Shown: positions 39,696 to 48,707, counted from the stretch's first letter. The stretch: 64,000 nt of DNA from Croceifilum oryzae (GCF_030814315.1 NZ_JAUSUV010000002.1:62001-126000); one strand, 5' to 3'. Notes: generated by a model not told the origin, from the letters alone. A program made the numbers and translations.

Positions 39696-40451
39696 GTGGA
39701 AGCAGGAAATTTACATACGAGTAAACCAGTTCACCTTTCCGAACGACTGGCGCAAATTGCTTCATGGATCCTTCCGCAGAGTAGAGTGGCGGATATAGGT
39801 GGAGACCATGGTTGGCTCTTGCTAGCGGTTGCGCAGAAAGGTCTTCTGGGACAAGGAATTATAGGAGAAGTGAACAGAGGCCCATTTGAAAATGCAGCAG
39901 GGCGGATTCAAGCATATGGATTGGGTCAACAAATCGATGTTCGATTAGGCGATGGATTGTCTGTATTACGAGACGGGGAAGTGGATCAAGTTGTGATTGC
40001 AGGGATGGGAGGAGCTTTGATTACCTCGATCTTAGATGCGGGAAAATCAAAGCTGACATCTGTAAAGAGACTTGTTTTACAACCGAATATAGGAGGACAT
40101 CGGGTCAGGCAGTGGCTAGTGGCCAATCAGTGGAAATTGGTTCATGAAGAGATCATATACGATGCGGAGATTTACTATGAGATGATCGTGGCAGAGCGAG
40201 GAAGCGAAGATATATACGGAAATCCACCGATTCCAAGGCTGATCCTAGAACGAATTGGACCACTTTTATGGCAAAATCGTGATCCCCTTTTGCTAGCAAA
40301 GATGCAAGAAGAGTTAACGCAGATGAAAAAGGTTTACGGGCAATTGTCAAAAGGACAGTCTAAGCAAGCAACCTTGCGTCGCGAGGAGCTAGAAAAAGAG
40401 ATGGAAATATGGGAGCAGGTGATGAATTGGCTATCCGAGGAGCAGAATTAA
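39696..40451 (+). CDS. trmK: tRNA (adenine22-N1)-methyltransferase TrmK
   Basis: It methylates A22 of tRNA using SAM. The N-terminal Rossmann domain shows VADIGGDHGWLLLAVA, and later GDGLSVL and VIAGMGGALI; a C-terminal coiled-coil of Lys/Glu-rich helices follows. The length of 251 aa is close to B. subtilis YqfN. The start is GTG with AGGAGTGAC upstream. It overlaps the next gene by 25 nt, the conserved trmK-nif3 arrangement next to sigA. Confidence 0.93.
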   Translation: MEAGNLHTSKPVHLSERLAQIASWILPQSRVADIGGDHGWLLLAVAQKGLLGQGIIGEVNRGPFENAAGRIQAYGLGQQIDVRLGDGLSVLRDGEVDQVVIAGMGGALITSILDAGKSKLTSVKRLVLQPNIGGHRVRQWLVANQWKLVHEEIIYDAEIYYEMIVAERGSEDIYGNPPIPRLILERIGPLLWQNRDPLLLAKMQEELTQMKKVYGQLSKGQSKQATLRREELEKEMEIWEQVMNWLSEEQN

Positions 40452-41533
40452 TTAGTTGGATGGAGACGTTTGCGAGTCCTACGTTAGCAGTAGAAAATGA
40501 TCGTATTGGCTTACAAGTAGGATCGATTAACGCTGAGGTAGAAGGTGTCTTAGTTACGCTTGATGTTACGGAAGAGGTAGTCGATGAGGCAATCAAGCAA
40601 GGTGCCAATTGGATTGTGGGTCACCATGCTATTATCTATCAACCAGTAAAACAGATTCGCACAGACTCTCCAGCAGGGCGCTTACTACAAAAATGTCTGA
40701 AGCATGATATCCAAGTATATATCGCACACACAAACTTAGATGCTGCGGAAGAAGGCGTGAATACGGTTCTGGCAGAAAAGCTCGGATTACAAGGATGTCG
40801 TACTTTCGTCCACCATAAACAAGACCGGCTTAAGAAATTAGTCGTATTTGTCCCTGAGTCACATGTAGGTGAAGTGGAACACGCTTTAGGCGAAGCGGGA
40901 GCAGGCTGTGTTGGGAATTATAGTCACTGTTCGTTTCAAACAACAGGAACAGGCACGTTTCTTCCACAGAGTGGTGCTAAGCCATACATCGGAGAACAAG
41001 GCGTTTTGGAACGAGTGGCTGAAGTTCGTTTAGAAACCATTTTCCCAGAGAGTAAACAACGCACAATTCTGTCTGAAATGCATCAGGCGCATCCGTATGA
41101 AGAAGTGGCTTACGATTTATATACCCTTGATTCACCGGGGAATCCCATTGGGATGGGGAAGATAGGGAGCTTGCCTGAACAAATGACACTACAAGCATTT
41201 ATTGATTTGGTAAAAAGCGCTTACCACGTTCCTCATTTGCGATTTGTAGGCGACCCCAATCGCAAGATCAAAAAAGTAGCTTTGTTAGGTGGAGCAGGTT
41301 CTCGTTATATGAGAGATGCTGTTTCGCAAGGAGCAGATGTATATCTAACAGGTGATATCGATTTTCATACTGCACAAGATGCGCTTACTGAAGGGATTAC
41401 ATTGGTTGATCCAGGGCATCATATCGAATATGTCACGATGCAACGAGTCGTGGATTGCTTGTATGGGGCATTTGGGAGCCAGATCGCGATCCAACTTTCA
41501 CAAATCGATACGAACCCATTTTCTTTCCGGTAG
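40427..41533 (+). CDS. Nif3-like dinuclear metal centre hexameric protein (YqfO)
   Basis: A conserved GTP-cyclohydrolase-1-type-2/NIF3 family protein with a dinuclear metal site; physiological role not settled. Metal-ligand motifs visible are VGHHAIIY near the N-terminus, AHTNLDAA and the late VDPGHHIEY. A PII-like insertion domain (about 125-230) makes it the long 368-aa form. I use TTG 40427 because CAGGTGAT is well spaced and the product aligns with YqfO; ATG 40409 is an alternative start. Confidence 0.92.
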   Translation: MAIRGAELISWMETFASPTLAVENDRIGLQVGSINAEVEGVLVTLDVTEEVVDEAIKQGANWIVGHHAIIYQPVKQIRTDSPAGRLLQKCLKHDIQVYIAHTNLDAAEEGVNTVLAEKLGLQGCRTFVHHKQDRLKKLVVFVPESHVGEVEHALGEAGAGCVGNYSHCSFQTTGTGTFLPQSGAKPYIGEQGVLERVAEVRLETIFPESKQRTILSEMHQAHPYEEVAYDLYTLDSPGNPIGMGKIGSLPEQMTLQAFIDLVKSAYHVPHLRFVGDPNRKIKKVALLGGAGSRYMRDAVSQGADVYLTGDIDFHTAQDALTEGITLVDPGHHIEYVTMQRVVDCLYGAFGSQIAIQLSQIDTNPFSFR

Positions 41534-41550
41534 AGGACTGGAAAGACCTC

Positions 41551-41580
41551 TTGCATAATTGAAAGAAATGGATATATAAT
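41551..41580 (+). promoter_or_regulatory. SigA promoter of rnpB
   Basis: TTGCAT (41551-41556), an 18-nt spacer and TATAAT (41575-41580), placing the start near 41587, a few nt before the RNA. Confidence 0.8.
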
Positions 41581-41593
41581 TAACTATTGTTCT

Positions 41594-42012
41594 CTGGAAA
41601 GTAAACAGGACAATCGCTGGTGGAGTACCGCAAGGTCCCACGGGAGGAAAGTCCGAGCTCCGTAGGGCAAGATGCCAGTTAACGGCTGGTGGGGGCAACC
41701 CTAAGGCTAGTGCCACAGAAATGTTAGACCGCCGATGGAGGTATATCCTCACAGGTAAGGATGCAACGGTGCGGTAAGAGCGCACCAGCAACATGGAGAC
41801 ATGTTGGCTAGGTAAACCCCATCTGGAGCAAGACCTGATAGGAGATCAACACATTACGTGTAGCTGTTGCCCGCAGTGATTTCGGGTAGGTCGCTTGAGC
41901 CTACTAGCGATGGTAGGCCTAGACAGATGATTGTCACTCCAACAGTGGGAGATGTTACAAGCCATCGATTACCACTAGGAGAACAGAACTCGGCTTATTG
42001 TTTGCTTTCCAA
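41594..42012 (+). ncRNA. rnpB: RNase P RNA, Bacillus type (class B)
   Basis: The catalytic RNA that removes 5' leaders from pre-tRNAs. The universally conserved GAGGAAAGTCCGAGCTC-type core (near 41644-41662), ACAGAA, GGTAAACCCC and the 3' AGAACAGAACTCGGCTTATTG are present. Helix P1 forms from GGAAAGTAAAC (41596) and GTTTGCTTTCC (to 42010), which fixes both ends to within a few nt. The length of about 419 nt fits type B. Confidence 0.96.
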
Positions 42013-42067
42013 TATGAGCTTGTAAACTTTATAATTGAACCCCATTGATAATGGGACGGTTATGGAA

Positions 42068-42101
42068 AACGGTTTAGGGATTCTCCCTGAGCCGTTTTTC
42101 G
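42068..42101 (+). terminator. Terminator after rnpB
   Basis: AACGGTTTAGGGA and TCCCTGAGCCGTT (two G-U pairs), short loop, then TTTC. A smaller CCCA/TGGG hairpin lies just before it. Confidence 0.75.
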
Positions 42102-42186
42102 CGTTATGCATTTCTTATCTGTATATCTCACACTAGTTGAACACAATCTACTATTAGTGACGTTGGAACCAAAGGAGAATGTACAG

Positions 42187-43260
42187 ATGATGGATTTATT
42201 AAAAGAATTGACTGAAGCACGAGGTGTGTCTGGTTACGAGCAGGAAGTTCGGCGCATTATGGAGCGAGAGCTTCGTCAGATGAAATCGAAGGTTGAGCTA
42301 AAGACTGACAATACAGGAAGTATATTTGGTGAAAAACAAGGGGTTTCTGGTGGACCACGGATTTTATTAGCTGGCCATCTAGACGAAGTAGGGTTTATGG
42401 TGTCTGAGATTACCAGTAGTGGTTACTTGCGATTTGTTCCGCTAGGTGGTTGGTGGAGTCAAGTTCTACTGGCACAACGTGTGCAGATCGTCACAGAAAA
42501 ACGAACTTTTACGGGTGTCATTGGATCGAAAGCACCTCATGTACTAACGCCAGAAGAACGAAATAAAGTATATCCTATGCGAGAGATGTTTATCGATGTT
42601 GGGGCTCATAGTGACGAGCAACTAAAAGAATGGGGAATTAAGGTGGGAGATCCCATCATTCCAATCTGTCCGTTTGAAATCCTTCCCGACGACGATACCA
42701 TTTTGGCGAAAGCATTGGATAATCGGATGGGATGCTATGTTGCTTTGGAAGTATTGCGACAAATTGAGCAAGAGTCTCATCCTAACACAGTATTAGCAGG
42801 CGCTACTGTTCAGGAAGAAGTCGGATTGCGTGGTGCTACCACAGCTCCTTTTGCCTTGGAGCCAGATGTGGCATTCGCCATTGATGTAGGGATCGCCCAA
42901 GATGGTCCTGGTATGGAGAGCTTAACGAAAGCGAAAATGGGTAAAGGTCCTGTCATTACCTTCTTAGATGCTACTATGATCCCCAATATCCGACTCCGAG
43001 ACCTTGTGATCGAAACAGCTGAAAAAGAAGGGATCGCTTATCAAGTAGACACGATGTTAGGTGGAGGAACCGATGCAGGAAGATTCCATCTCTATAAACG
43101 CGGTTTGCCCTCGCTGTCCATAGGAGTCGCGTCTCGCTACATACATAGCCACACGTCTATGGTGAGCAAACAAGACGTACAAGACCTAATTCGTCTACTT
43201 GTTGCCGTCACAAAGCGTTTAGACACGGAGCAAGTAAAAAACTTAACCGACTATCTCTAG
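42187..43260 (+). CDS. M42 family aminopeptidase/cellulase-like metallopeptidase
   Basis: A dinuclear-metal aminopeptidase of the M42 (FrvX/YsdC/PepA) type, 357 aa, forming large tetrahedral shells in known members. Metal and catalytic residues are seen in AGHLDEVGF, KALDNRMGCY, VQEEVGLRGA, AIDVGIAQD and RYIHSHTSM. ATG 42187 is chosen since AAAGGAG precedes it; the frame extends upstream across the rnpB terminator without a ribosome site. It is probably monocistronic. Confidence 0.93.
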   Translation: MMDLLKELTEARGVSGYEQEVRRIMERELRQMKSKVELKTDNTGSIFGEKQGVSGGPRILLAGHLDEVGFMVSEITSSGYLRFVPLGGWWSQVLLAQRVQIVTEKRTFTGVIGSKAPHVLTPEERNKVYPMREMFIDVGAHSDEQLKEWGIKVGDPIIPICPFEILPDDDTILAKALDNRMGCYVALEVLRQIEQESHPNTVLAGATVQEEVGLRGATTAPFALEPDVAFAIDVGIAQDGPGMESLTKAKMGKGPVITFLDATMIPNIRLRDLVIETAEKEGIAYQVDTMLGGGTDAGRFHLYKRGLPSLSIGVASRYIHSHTSMVSKQDVQDLIRLLVAVTKRLDTEQVKNLTDYL

Positions 43261-43264
43261 CGAA

Positions 43265-43314
43265 TAAACGGTGACTTGAGCTATCTCATTGTAGGTAGTC
43301 TTAAGTCACTGTTT
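43265..43314 (+). terminator. Imperfect hairpin after the M42 gene
   Basis: AAACGGTGACTTGAG (43265-43279) pairs with TTAAGTCACTGTTT (43301-43314) with mismatches. The T-run is weak, so termination is tentative. Confidence 0.4.
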
Positions 43315-43399
43315 GTCTATGTTTATTCAATCTCAGAAAGTGGTAACGTTATGATGAAGTATGTATTCATAACTGTAACGAAGAAAGGGGCCATTTTCT

Positions 43400-44155
43400 T
43401 TGACAAATACAAATCAACATTATGAATTCCTAACTCATATTGAAAACAACGTAAAACAATCACCCACATGGACAATCGATGAACTTATTGCGAAAGCAGG
43501 TGGAGTAGAGCATCTGTACTTGGTATATGTAGACATTGTGAAAGGCTTTTGCGACACAGGTCTTTTATCTAGCTCACGAGTTCGAGAAATGGTTCAGCCT
43601 GTTAAACAACTAACTGACTCCTTATTAGAAAGAGGCCTCTTAGCCTCCAACTTCATCTTTCTCCATGACGCACATCCAGAGCAGGCAGTGGAATTTGATT
43701 CGTTTGCCCCTCACTGTGTACGTGGAACCATAGAAGCAGAAATCGTAGACGAACTTCGAACCTATCAAGATCAAGAAGGAACCCAAACCTTCTCCAAAAA
43801 TGCCACAAATGGATTATTTGGAGTGAATCAGGATGGTTTGCCTTTTCATGAAGCATTGGCTGCTATCTTCGATCGAAATCCCAAAAGTACATTTGTGATC
43901 GTAGGCGATTGCACGGATCTTTGTATTTATCAAAATGCAATGGGTATTCGGTTGCTCGCTAATGAACGAAATGCCAATGTAGAGGTAATAGTGCCTATTT
44001 CCCACGTGAAAACGTACGATCTTTCGATCGATGTAGCCAATGAAATAGGTTCATTTGCCCATGATGCTGACTTCTTCGACATAGTCTTCCTCTACCACAT
44101 GAAAGCAAATGGTATAACTTTAGTCACAAATCTGTCGGAAAAGAAAGAGGTATAA
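43400..44155 (+). CDS. Isochorismatase-family cysteine hydrolase
   Basis: A hydrolase of the nicotinamidase/isochorismatase superfamily, 251 aa. The catalytic triad is visible: Asp in VYVDIVKGFC (about D45), Lys in FSKNATNG (about K133) and Cys in VGDCTDLCIYQ (about C175). The GDCTDLC context is nearest nicotinamidase-like members, but the substrate cannot be told. TTG start with AAAGGGG upstream. No NAD salvage gene is adjacent. Confidence 0.88.
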   Translation: MTNTNQHYEFLTHIENNVKQSPTWTIDELIAKAGGVEHLYLVYVDIVKGFCDTGLLSSSRVREMVQPVKQLTDSLLERGLLASNFIFLHDAHPEQAVEFDSFAPHCVRGTIEAEIVDELRTYQDQEGTQTFSKNATNGLFGVNQDGLPFHEALAAIFDRNPKSTFVIVGDCTDLCIYQNAMGIRLLANERNANVEVIVPISHVKTYDLSIDVANEIGSFAHDADFFDIVFLYHMKANGITLVTNLSEKKEV

Positions 44156-44250
44156 GGTGTTTCTTTCGCACCCTTAGTGGAATGCGAAATGAGTTTGTGT
44201 TATGTTATCTGTAAGTTATCTTGTATGTTATAGGAAATTGGAGTGCTTTC

Positions 44251-44865
44251 ATGGAACAGCAACTGGTTGATCTACTACAACACTATGGATACATAGGTAT
44301 TTTTTTGTTTTTGGTACTTGGAATCGTGGGGCTTCCGCTGCCTGACGAAATTATGATGACATTTCTAGGATATCTCACAACGACTGGAAAGCTAAACTTG
44401 TACCTTACCTTTTTTAGCGCTTTAGCGGGGTCAGCTTCTGGGATAACCATTAGTTATATACTGGGTTCAAGGTTTGGCTATCCATTCTTAAAAAAATATG
44501 GACCTCGTATTTTTATTACCAGAAGACGATTAATTTTTGCTCAACTTATGTTTCGTAAATACGGAAATTGGCTACTCTTTGTAGGATATTTCATTCCTGG
44601 GGTCAGACATGTAACTGCGTACCTTGCTGGGATTTCTGGAATGCGCTTTACTCGATTTGCCTTATTTGCTTACTCAGGTGCCATTGTCTGGTGCGCTACT
44701 TTTATCGGCATGGGACATATATTAGGGAATAACTGGGAAGTGGCTTTTAACTACCTCCATAAATATAGCCAGGAGGCGCTTTTTATTGTCATTCCGATTG
44801 CCATCATTTGGCTAATTTGGTATCTGTACCGTGTAAACCAACGAAAATCAATACATACAAAATAG
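44251..44865 (+). CDS. DedA family membrane protein
   Basis: A polytopic membrane protein of the DedA/VTT family; some members flip undecaprenyl phosphate or phospholipids. It is 204 aa with the amphipathic re-entrant segment ending GLPLPDEIMM, the G-x-x-x-G-x-x-x-Y ILGSRFGY segment, and the conserved GYFIPGVRHVTAYLAGISGM. I use ATG 44251, preceded by TTGGAGTG; a TTG at 44221 is less likely. A terminator follows. Confidence 0.9.
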   Translation: MEQQLVDLLQHYGYIGIFLFLVLGIVGLPLPDEIMMTFLGYLTTTGKLNLYLTFFSALAGSASGITISYILGSRFGYPFLKKYGPRIFITRRRLIFAQLMFRKYGNWLLFVGYFIPGVRHVTAYLAGISGMRFTRFALFAYSGAIVWCATFIGMGHILGNNWEVAFNYLHKYSQEALFIVIPIAIIWLIWYLYRVNQRKSIHTK

Positions 44866-44870
44866 TAGAT

Positions 44871-44905
44871 AAAAGCTCTGTCACAACGGGTGATAGGGCT
44901 TTTCA
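44871..44905 (+). terminator. Terminator after the dedA gene
   Basis: AAAAGCTCTGTCAC (44871-44884) pairs with GTGATAGGGCTTTT (44890-44903) with two G-U pairs. It ends at the ferredoxin leader. Confidence 0.7.
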
Positions 44906-44919
44906 TTGGGGGAACAATC

Positions 44920-45210
44920 ATGCCAAAAGTGCAGGTTATGTCCGAGGGTACATTGTTTCAATATGAAGCGACAGAGGGAAGTAACTTTTTATTAGAAGCG
45001 ATTTCGGAGTCTATTCCCATTCCGTTTAAATGTACCAAAGGCAATTGTGCGAAATGTTATGTAAAAATCACCTCTGGGAGCGACCACTTGAGTGAGCCGA
45101 CTGAACGTGAATATCATCATATTGGTGATGAGGGTCTAGCTGAAGGGAATCGCTTAGCGTGTCAATGCTTTGTATATGGTGATGTAGAAGCAGTAATCGA
45201 ACCACGTTAA
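44920..45210 (+). CDS. [2Fe-2S] ferredoxin (plant-type)
   Basis: A small electron carrier, 96 aa, with the plant-type cluster ligands C38-x4-C43-x2-C46 and C81 (CTKGNCAKC ... RLACQC). ATG 44920 is preceded by TGGGGGAAC; an earlier in-frame ATG lies in the dedA terminator. Partner enzymes are not evident nearby, so its redox role is unknown. Confidence 0.9.
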   Translation: MPKVQVMSEGTLFQYEATEGSNFLLEAISESIPIPFKCTKGNCAKCYVKITSGSDHLSEPTEREYHHIGDEGLAEGNRLACQCFVYGDVEAVIEPR

Positions 45211-45240
45211 AAAAACTCTCCGAACGGGAGAGTTTTTTTA
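45209..45240. terminator. Bidirectional terminator, ferredoxin / SEDS gene
   Basis: AAAAAAACTCTCC - GAACG - GGAGAGTTTTTTT, symmetric, between two convergent genes. Its edges overlap both stop codons. Confidence 0.93.
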
Positions 45241-46371
45241 TGCGTTTATTGGTGTTTTTTTGACTGTGTTGGTATTTGCCTTTTTGGATTGGGAATAACG
45301 CGAAATGTTTAGTAGCATTCCCATTGCAAACAACTTAATAATGAGTGCCGAGCCTCCATAGCTGATAAAGGGAAGAGGGATTCCGGTTGCTGGCAATAGA
45401 GCTGTGACCACACCTAGATTAAAAACAGCTTCAATTCCAATTAACGTGACGATACCTACACCCAGTAATGTACCAAATTGATCAGGTGCTCTCGCTGCAA
45501 TTAAAATACCTCGAATGATTAAAGTAAGGAACAAGAGGATCATAAATAGCCCACCAATGAAACCAAGTTCTTCTGCAATGATCGAGAAGATAAAGTCTGT
45601 ATGTGCCTCAGGTAGATAATCCAGCTTTTGAATGCTATTTCCCAGCCCAGCCCCTGTTAGACCCCCAGGACCAATTGCGTATAACGAATATACCGTTTGC
45701 ATTCCTTCACTCAAGGCATATTTGAATGGATCCGCAATCGCCATAATCCGGTCGATACGATAGTCCTTTATGAATAGAACAGCTAGTGCTACAGGGATAA
45801 TCGTAGCAAACATCCCGAAAAGATGTCGCACTCTAGCTCCTGAACAAAAAATAATGGCCAAACAAGTCGTTAGAATAATCATCATTCCACTGTAGTGTGG
45901 TTGAGCTAGTAATAAGCCACAAATGAAGCCGATTACGACAAGAGGAGGAAATAATGCTTTCGAAAATTGATTGATAACACTCTGTTTTTTTACCATAATG
46001 GATGCCGTGTAGATAATCATCACGATTTTCGCAATTTCAGAGGGTTGGACGGAAATCGGTCCGAGTACTAGCCACCGTTGTGATCCGTTAATCTCTTTAG
46101 CGAGAAAGAAGACGGAAATAAGTAAGGGCACGGTAAGTAGTAGAAATTTCCCAATGTGTTTTCGATAAAAAGTGTAAGGGATATTGATGGCGATAAAGAA
46201 GGCGAGAAAGCCAACTCCTGTAAACATTAATTGTTTCTGAAAGAAATAATATGAATTCTGATAGTCAACTAATCCTTTATAATAACTTGTGCTAAAAACC
46301 ATGATGAGTCCAAAGCCTACCAACAGAAATATTACCAATATCAGCCAAAAATCTGGCTTTCCTCGCTTCAT
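45238..46371 (-). CDS. FtsW/RodA/SpoVE family peptidoglycan glycosyltransferase (SEDS)
   Basis: A SEDS polymerase that makes glycan strands from lipid II with a partner class B PBP. About ten membrane helices in 377 aa; conserved segments GSQRWLVLGPISVQPSE, AHTDFIFSIIAEELGFIGG and PLPFISYGGSALI are all present. Overall it is closest to the FtsW/SpoVE branch; I cannot decide between division and spore-cortex function. ATG at 46371 is preferred to GTG at 46377 because AAAGGAG is then 8 nt upstream. Confidence 0.9.
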   Translation of the reverse strand: MKRGKPDFWLILVIFLLVGFGLIMVFSTSYYKGLVDYQNSYYFFQKQLMFTGVGFLAFFIAINIPYTFYRKHIGKFLLLTVPLLISVFFLAKEINGSQRWLVLGPISVQPSEIAKIVMIIYTASIMVKKQSVINQFSKALFPPLVVIGFICGLLLAQPHYSGMMIILTTCLAIIFCSGARVRHLFGMFATIIPVALAVLFIKDYRIDRIMAIADPFKYALSEGMQTVYSLYAIGPGGLTGAGLGNSIQKLDYLPEAHTDFIFSIIAEELGFIGGLFMILLFLTLIIRGILIAARAPDQFGTLLGVGIVTLIGIEAVFNLGVVTALLPATGIPLPFISYGGSALIIKLFAMGMLLNISRYSQSKKANTNTVKKTPINA

Positions 46372-46458
46372 ACTCACGACTCCTTTAATGAAAAAACTAT
46401 ATAGAAACGATTATACCAAAATCTTCTAGTCAAACACAAAGTTTGTCACCTGATTTGC

Positions 46459-46488
46459 TCATGATGTGTCTCCATCCTGTTCATACTA
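46459..46488 (+). promoter_or_regulatory. Possible SigG promoter of the YhcN-type lipoprotein
   Basis: TCATG (46459-46463), 18 nt, then CATACTA (46482-46488): the -10 fits SigG consensus and the -35 fits four of five positions. B. subtilis yhcN is known to be forespore-expressed, which agrees. Confidence 0.45.
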
Positions 46489-46520
46489 AGCGCAAGGAAT
46501 CATGAGATGGAGGAATAAAG

Positions 46521-47021
46521 ATGGAACTGAATCGTGTTGGTAAAGTATTGGTGATAAGTGTTTTGGTATCGAGTTCGATTGGATGCGCGGTTTATTCCCG
46601 GAAAGAATCAAATCACTTGAACGACCCAAATTACAATCCCATTAAAATATCAGCCCCTGAGAACACGAATCAAGGGATGAATTCAGCATTTCAACAGGAT
46701 GAGGGGATCGAAACACAAATCAAAGCCCTTCCTAAGGTGAAAGATGCTAAGGTACTTATTACGGAAGAAACGGCTTACGTAGGGTTAAGTATGGAGAAAG
46801 ATTTTACTCATTTTACGATGACGCCGATGATGCGAAAGAAAATAACGGATATAGTGAAGCAAGCCAGATCCGAAATCCGGAGCGTGTACCTGTCGGTTCA
46901 ACCAGACTTTATGAGAACGATAACAGATATAACAGAACAGGCCCGCGACAACAAGCCAATGAATGACTTCAATCAACAATTAAAAAATGTTGTACAGCAA
47001 TTTTCTCTCTCTCCTGAGTGA
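46521..47021 (+). CDS. YhcN/YlaJ family sporulation lipoprotein
   Basis: A 166-aa lipoprotein found in the spore inner membrane. A signal peptide with lipobox SSIGC puts the lipidated Cys at about 22. The YhcN domain (about 60-160) includes KVKDAKVLITEETAYVGL and ITDIVKQARSEIRSVYLSVQPDF. GGAGG precedes the ATG, and a SigG-like promoter lies upstream. Divergent from the SEDS gene, and followed by its own terminator. Confidence 0.9.
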   Translation: MELNRVGKVLVISVLVSSSIGCAVYSRKESNHLNDPNYNPIKISAPENTNQGMNSAFQQDEGIETQIKALPKVKDAKVLITEETAYVGLSMEKDFTHFTMTPMMRKKITDIVKQARSEIRSVYLSVQPDFMRTITDITEQARDNKPMNDFNQQLKNVVQQFSLSPE

Positions 47022-47030
47022 AATGAACGA

Positions 47031-47060
47031 AGACTAGGACCAATGACCTAGTCTTTTTTA
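47031..47060 (+). terminator. Terminator after the YhcN-type gene
   Basis: AGACTAGG - ACCAATGA - CCTAGTCT, followed by TTTTTATTT. Confidence 0.88.
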
Positions 47061-47085
47061 TTTCTAATTTGTTCTTATATCGACA

Positions 47086-47113
47086 TTGTTGATTTGTTTG
47101 TTTTCGTTATAAT
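47086..47113 (+). promoter_or_regulatory. Putative promoter of the gpsB-like gene
   Basis: TTGTTG (47086-47091), 16 nt, TATAAT (47108-47113). The -10 is perfect and the -35 weak. Confidence 0.5.
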
Positions 47114-47148
47114 AAGTACTATACAAATTTACGAGGGAAGTGGAGACG

Positions 47149-47430
47149 ATGAAACGGATCACGCCTACGGATATTATTAATAAAGATTTTAAAACAGTTC
47201 TTCGTGGCTATGATGCAAAAGCAGTAGATGAATTCTTGGATATCATTGTACGTGATTATGAGGAAGTTCTACATGAAAATGAACAGTTAAAAAGAGAGCT
47301 TTCCAAGGGTGGAGGAAGCACCTCTTCGAGAAGAGAGCAGGCTGCTGCCCCTGACTTATCCGAATATGATGAGATTATTAGAGAGATGTTAGCGCGGATC
47401 GATAGGCTTGAAAAAAGAGTCCTGCGTTAA
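47149..47430 (+). CDS. gpsB: GpsB-like DivIVA-family cell division protein
   Basis: A cytosolic coiled-coil protein that moves PBP1 between septum and side wall in Bacillus. The DivIVA N-terminal motif ITPTDIINKDFKTVLRGYDAK is followed by a coiled coil (VDEFLDIIVRDYEEVL...), a Gly/Ser linker and a C-terminal trimerising helix (about 73-93), which is the GpsB layout and short length (93 aa). ATG 47149 is preferred; GTG 47140 is an alternative. Confidence 0.88.
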   Translation: MKRITPTDIINKDFKTVLRGYDAKAVDEFLDIIVRDYEEVLHENEQLKRELSKGGGSTSSRREQAAAPDLSEYDEIIREMLARIDRLEKRVLR

Positions 47431-47515
47431 AGATGGAATAATACAAAAATGAGCCTTTGCCATCGTATAGTTCCTTTTGGATGTGGACACAATACCGAAA
47501 GGGAGGAATGTGCGA

Positions 47516-47923
47516 ATGGATCATTTTGAAAATGATAATCAACCACGATCAGATGAATCATCTGGGCAAGAAAATAAGCCCAACCTTTCGGTACATGATG
47601 ACGTTGAGATTGCACAAGAGGTAGGAATTTCACCACCAGGCTATTCAATGCGTACGGAACGTACTCGACATGAAGGAGTCTCGGATGAGTTTAAGGAAAC
47701 AAAAGGATCACGTATCCCGACACTTGCTAAATTGGGTATGGCTTCTATCTTGATTTCAATCCTTTCCTTTTTTATCATCCCTTTTATTTTAGCGCCGATT
47801 GGGATTGTATTAGGAGTGCTGGCTCTTCGATATGACGATCGCTTGGGATGGTATGGAATTGGCATTGGTGCAGTGGTTTTGATACTAACTACTCTTATTT
47901 TACCTATGATGATATATAGCTAA
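47516..47923 (+). CDS. Uncharacterised two-helix membrane protein, DUF4190-like
   Basis: A 135-aa protein with a hydrophilic, acidic N-terminal ~65 residues and two C-terminal membrane helices (about 74-105 and 110-132) separated by a short RYDDRLGWYG loop. The helix pair resembles DUF4190 proteins, whose function is unknown. GGGAGG lies 9 nt before ATG 47516. It follows the gpsB-like gene by 85 nt and is probably cotranscribed. Confidence 0.75.
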   Translation: MDHFENDNQPRSDESSGQENKPNLSVHDDVEIAQEVGISPPGYSMRTERTRHEGVSDEFKETKGSRIPTLAKLGMASILISILSFFIIPFILAPIGIVLGVLALRYDDRLGWYGIGIGAVVLILTTLILPMMIYS

Positions 47924-47930
47924 GAGTCGT

Positions 47931-47970
47931 CCCATTGTGCTAGTCTTGGTGCAGTGGGATTTTGTATTTT
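47931..47970 (+). terminator. Terminator after the DUF4190-like gene
   Basis: CCCATTG (47931-47937) pairs with CAGTGGG (47952-47958) with one G-U pair, followed by ATTTTGTATTTTG. Confidence 0.6.
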
Positions 47971-47996
47971 GTTGCAGCAAGGGAGATCAGTGAAAC

Positions 47997-48644
47997 ATGG
48001 ATCAAAAGAAAATAGAGCAAGCTTATATTCAAGAATTGTATGTACAGGAAGATGACTTATTAAAATCCGTCACTACTGGCTTAGTGGAAAATGGACTACC
48101 ACTTATTTCAGTACCACCAGAAGTAGGCAAGGCTATTTACCTATTGGCTAAGATTTCAGGAGCGAAACGGGCCTTGGAGATTGGACTACTAGGCGGATAT
48201 AGTACGATTTGGTTAGCGAGAGGAATGGGGACTGATGGGGAGGTAATAAGTTTAGAGCTAAAAGAAGAACATGCCAACTTTGCCCGTCAAAATTTATCAC
48301 GTGCCGGCTTGTTGGAACAGGTCTCTATCTATGTGGGAGATGCACTTCTATCACTAGATCAGCTAATCGGTAAAAATGAGAAATTTGACTTTATTGTGAT
48401 TGATGCCGATAAAATTAATTATCCTTTCTATATTGAGAAAGTCCTGCAACTAGCTGATTCCGGGGCGATTCTCTGTTGTGATAACCTATTTTTTAATGGA
48501 CGGATTTTTGATGAAAAAGATGCTCTGAACCCTGCTCCTGCGGCAGTGAGAAAGGTAAATGAAATCTTATCGTCTGATCCACGCTTGGAAGCCATTTTAT
48601 TCCCTATTGGCGATGGACTTGGAGTAGCGAGGGTGAAAGCATAA
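47997..48644 (+). CDS. SAM-dependent O-methyltransferase (CCoAOMT-like, family 3)
   Basis: A class I methyltransferase of the metal-dependent catechol/caffeoyl-CoA type, 215 aa. It shows the SAM-binding ALEIGLLGGYSTIWLA, and the metal-site Asp residues in VIDADK and CCDNLFFNGR. The natural substrate is unknown; in Bacillus the related YrrM is linked to tRNA 5-methoxyuridine (TrmR), a plausible alternative. AAGGGAG precedes the ATG. Confidence 0.87.
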   Translation: MDQKKIEQAYIQELYVQEDDLLKSVTTGLVENGLPLISVPPEVGKAIYLLAKISGAKRALEIGLLGGYSTIWLARGMGTDGEVISLELKEEHANFARQNLSRAGLLEQVSIYVGDALLSLDQLIGKNEKFDFIVIDADKINYPFYIEKVLQLADSGAILCCDNLFFNGRIFDEKDALNPAPAAVRKVNEILSSDPRLEAILFPIGDGLGVARVKA

Positions 48645-48650
48645 TAAAAA

Positions 48651-48702
48651 ACAAACCCTCTCATTATTTGGTTCACGTTTAGTTGGAGGATTTGTCTTTT
48701 TT
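48651..48702 (+). terminator. Terminator after the O-methyltransferase gene
   Basis: ACAAACCCTC (48651-48660) pairs with GAGGATTTGT (48686-48695) with one G-U pair; the loop is 25 nt; CTTTTTTC follows. Confidence 0.6.
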
Positions 48703-48707
48703 CTTCT

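Noticed and set aside
42106-42186. N-terminal extension of the M42 peptidase
   Set aside because: The extra 27 codons begin in the rnpB terminator and lack a Shine-Dalgarno; the ATG at 42187 has one.
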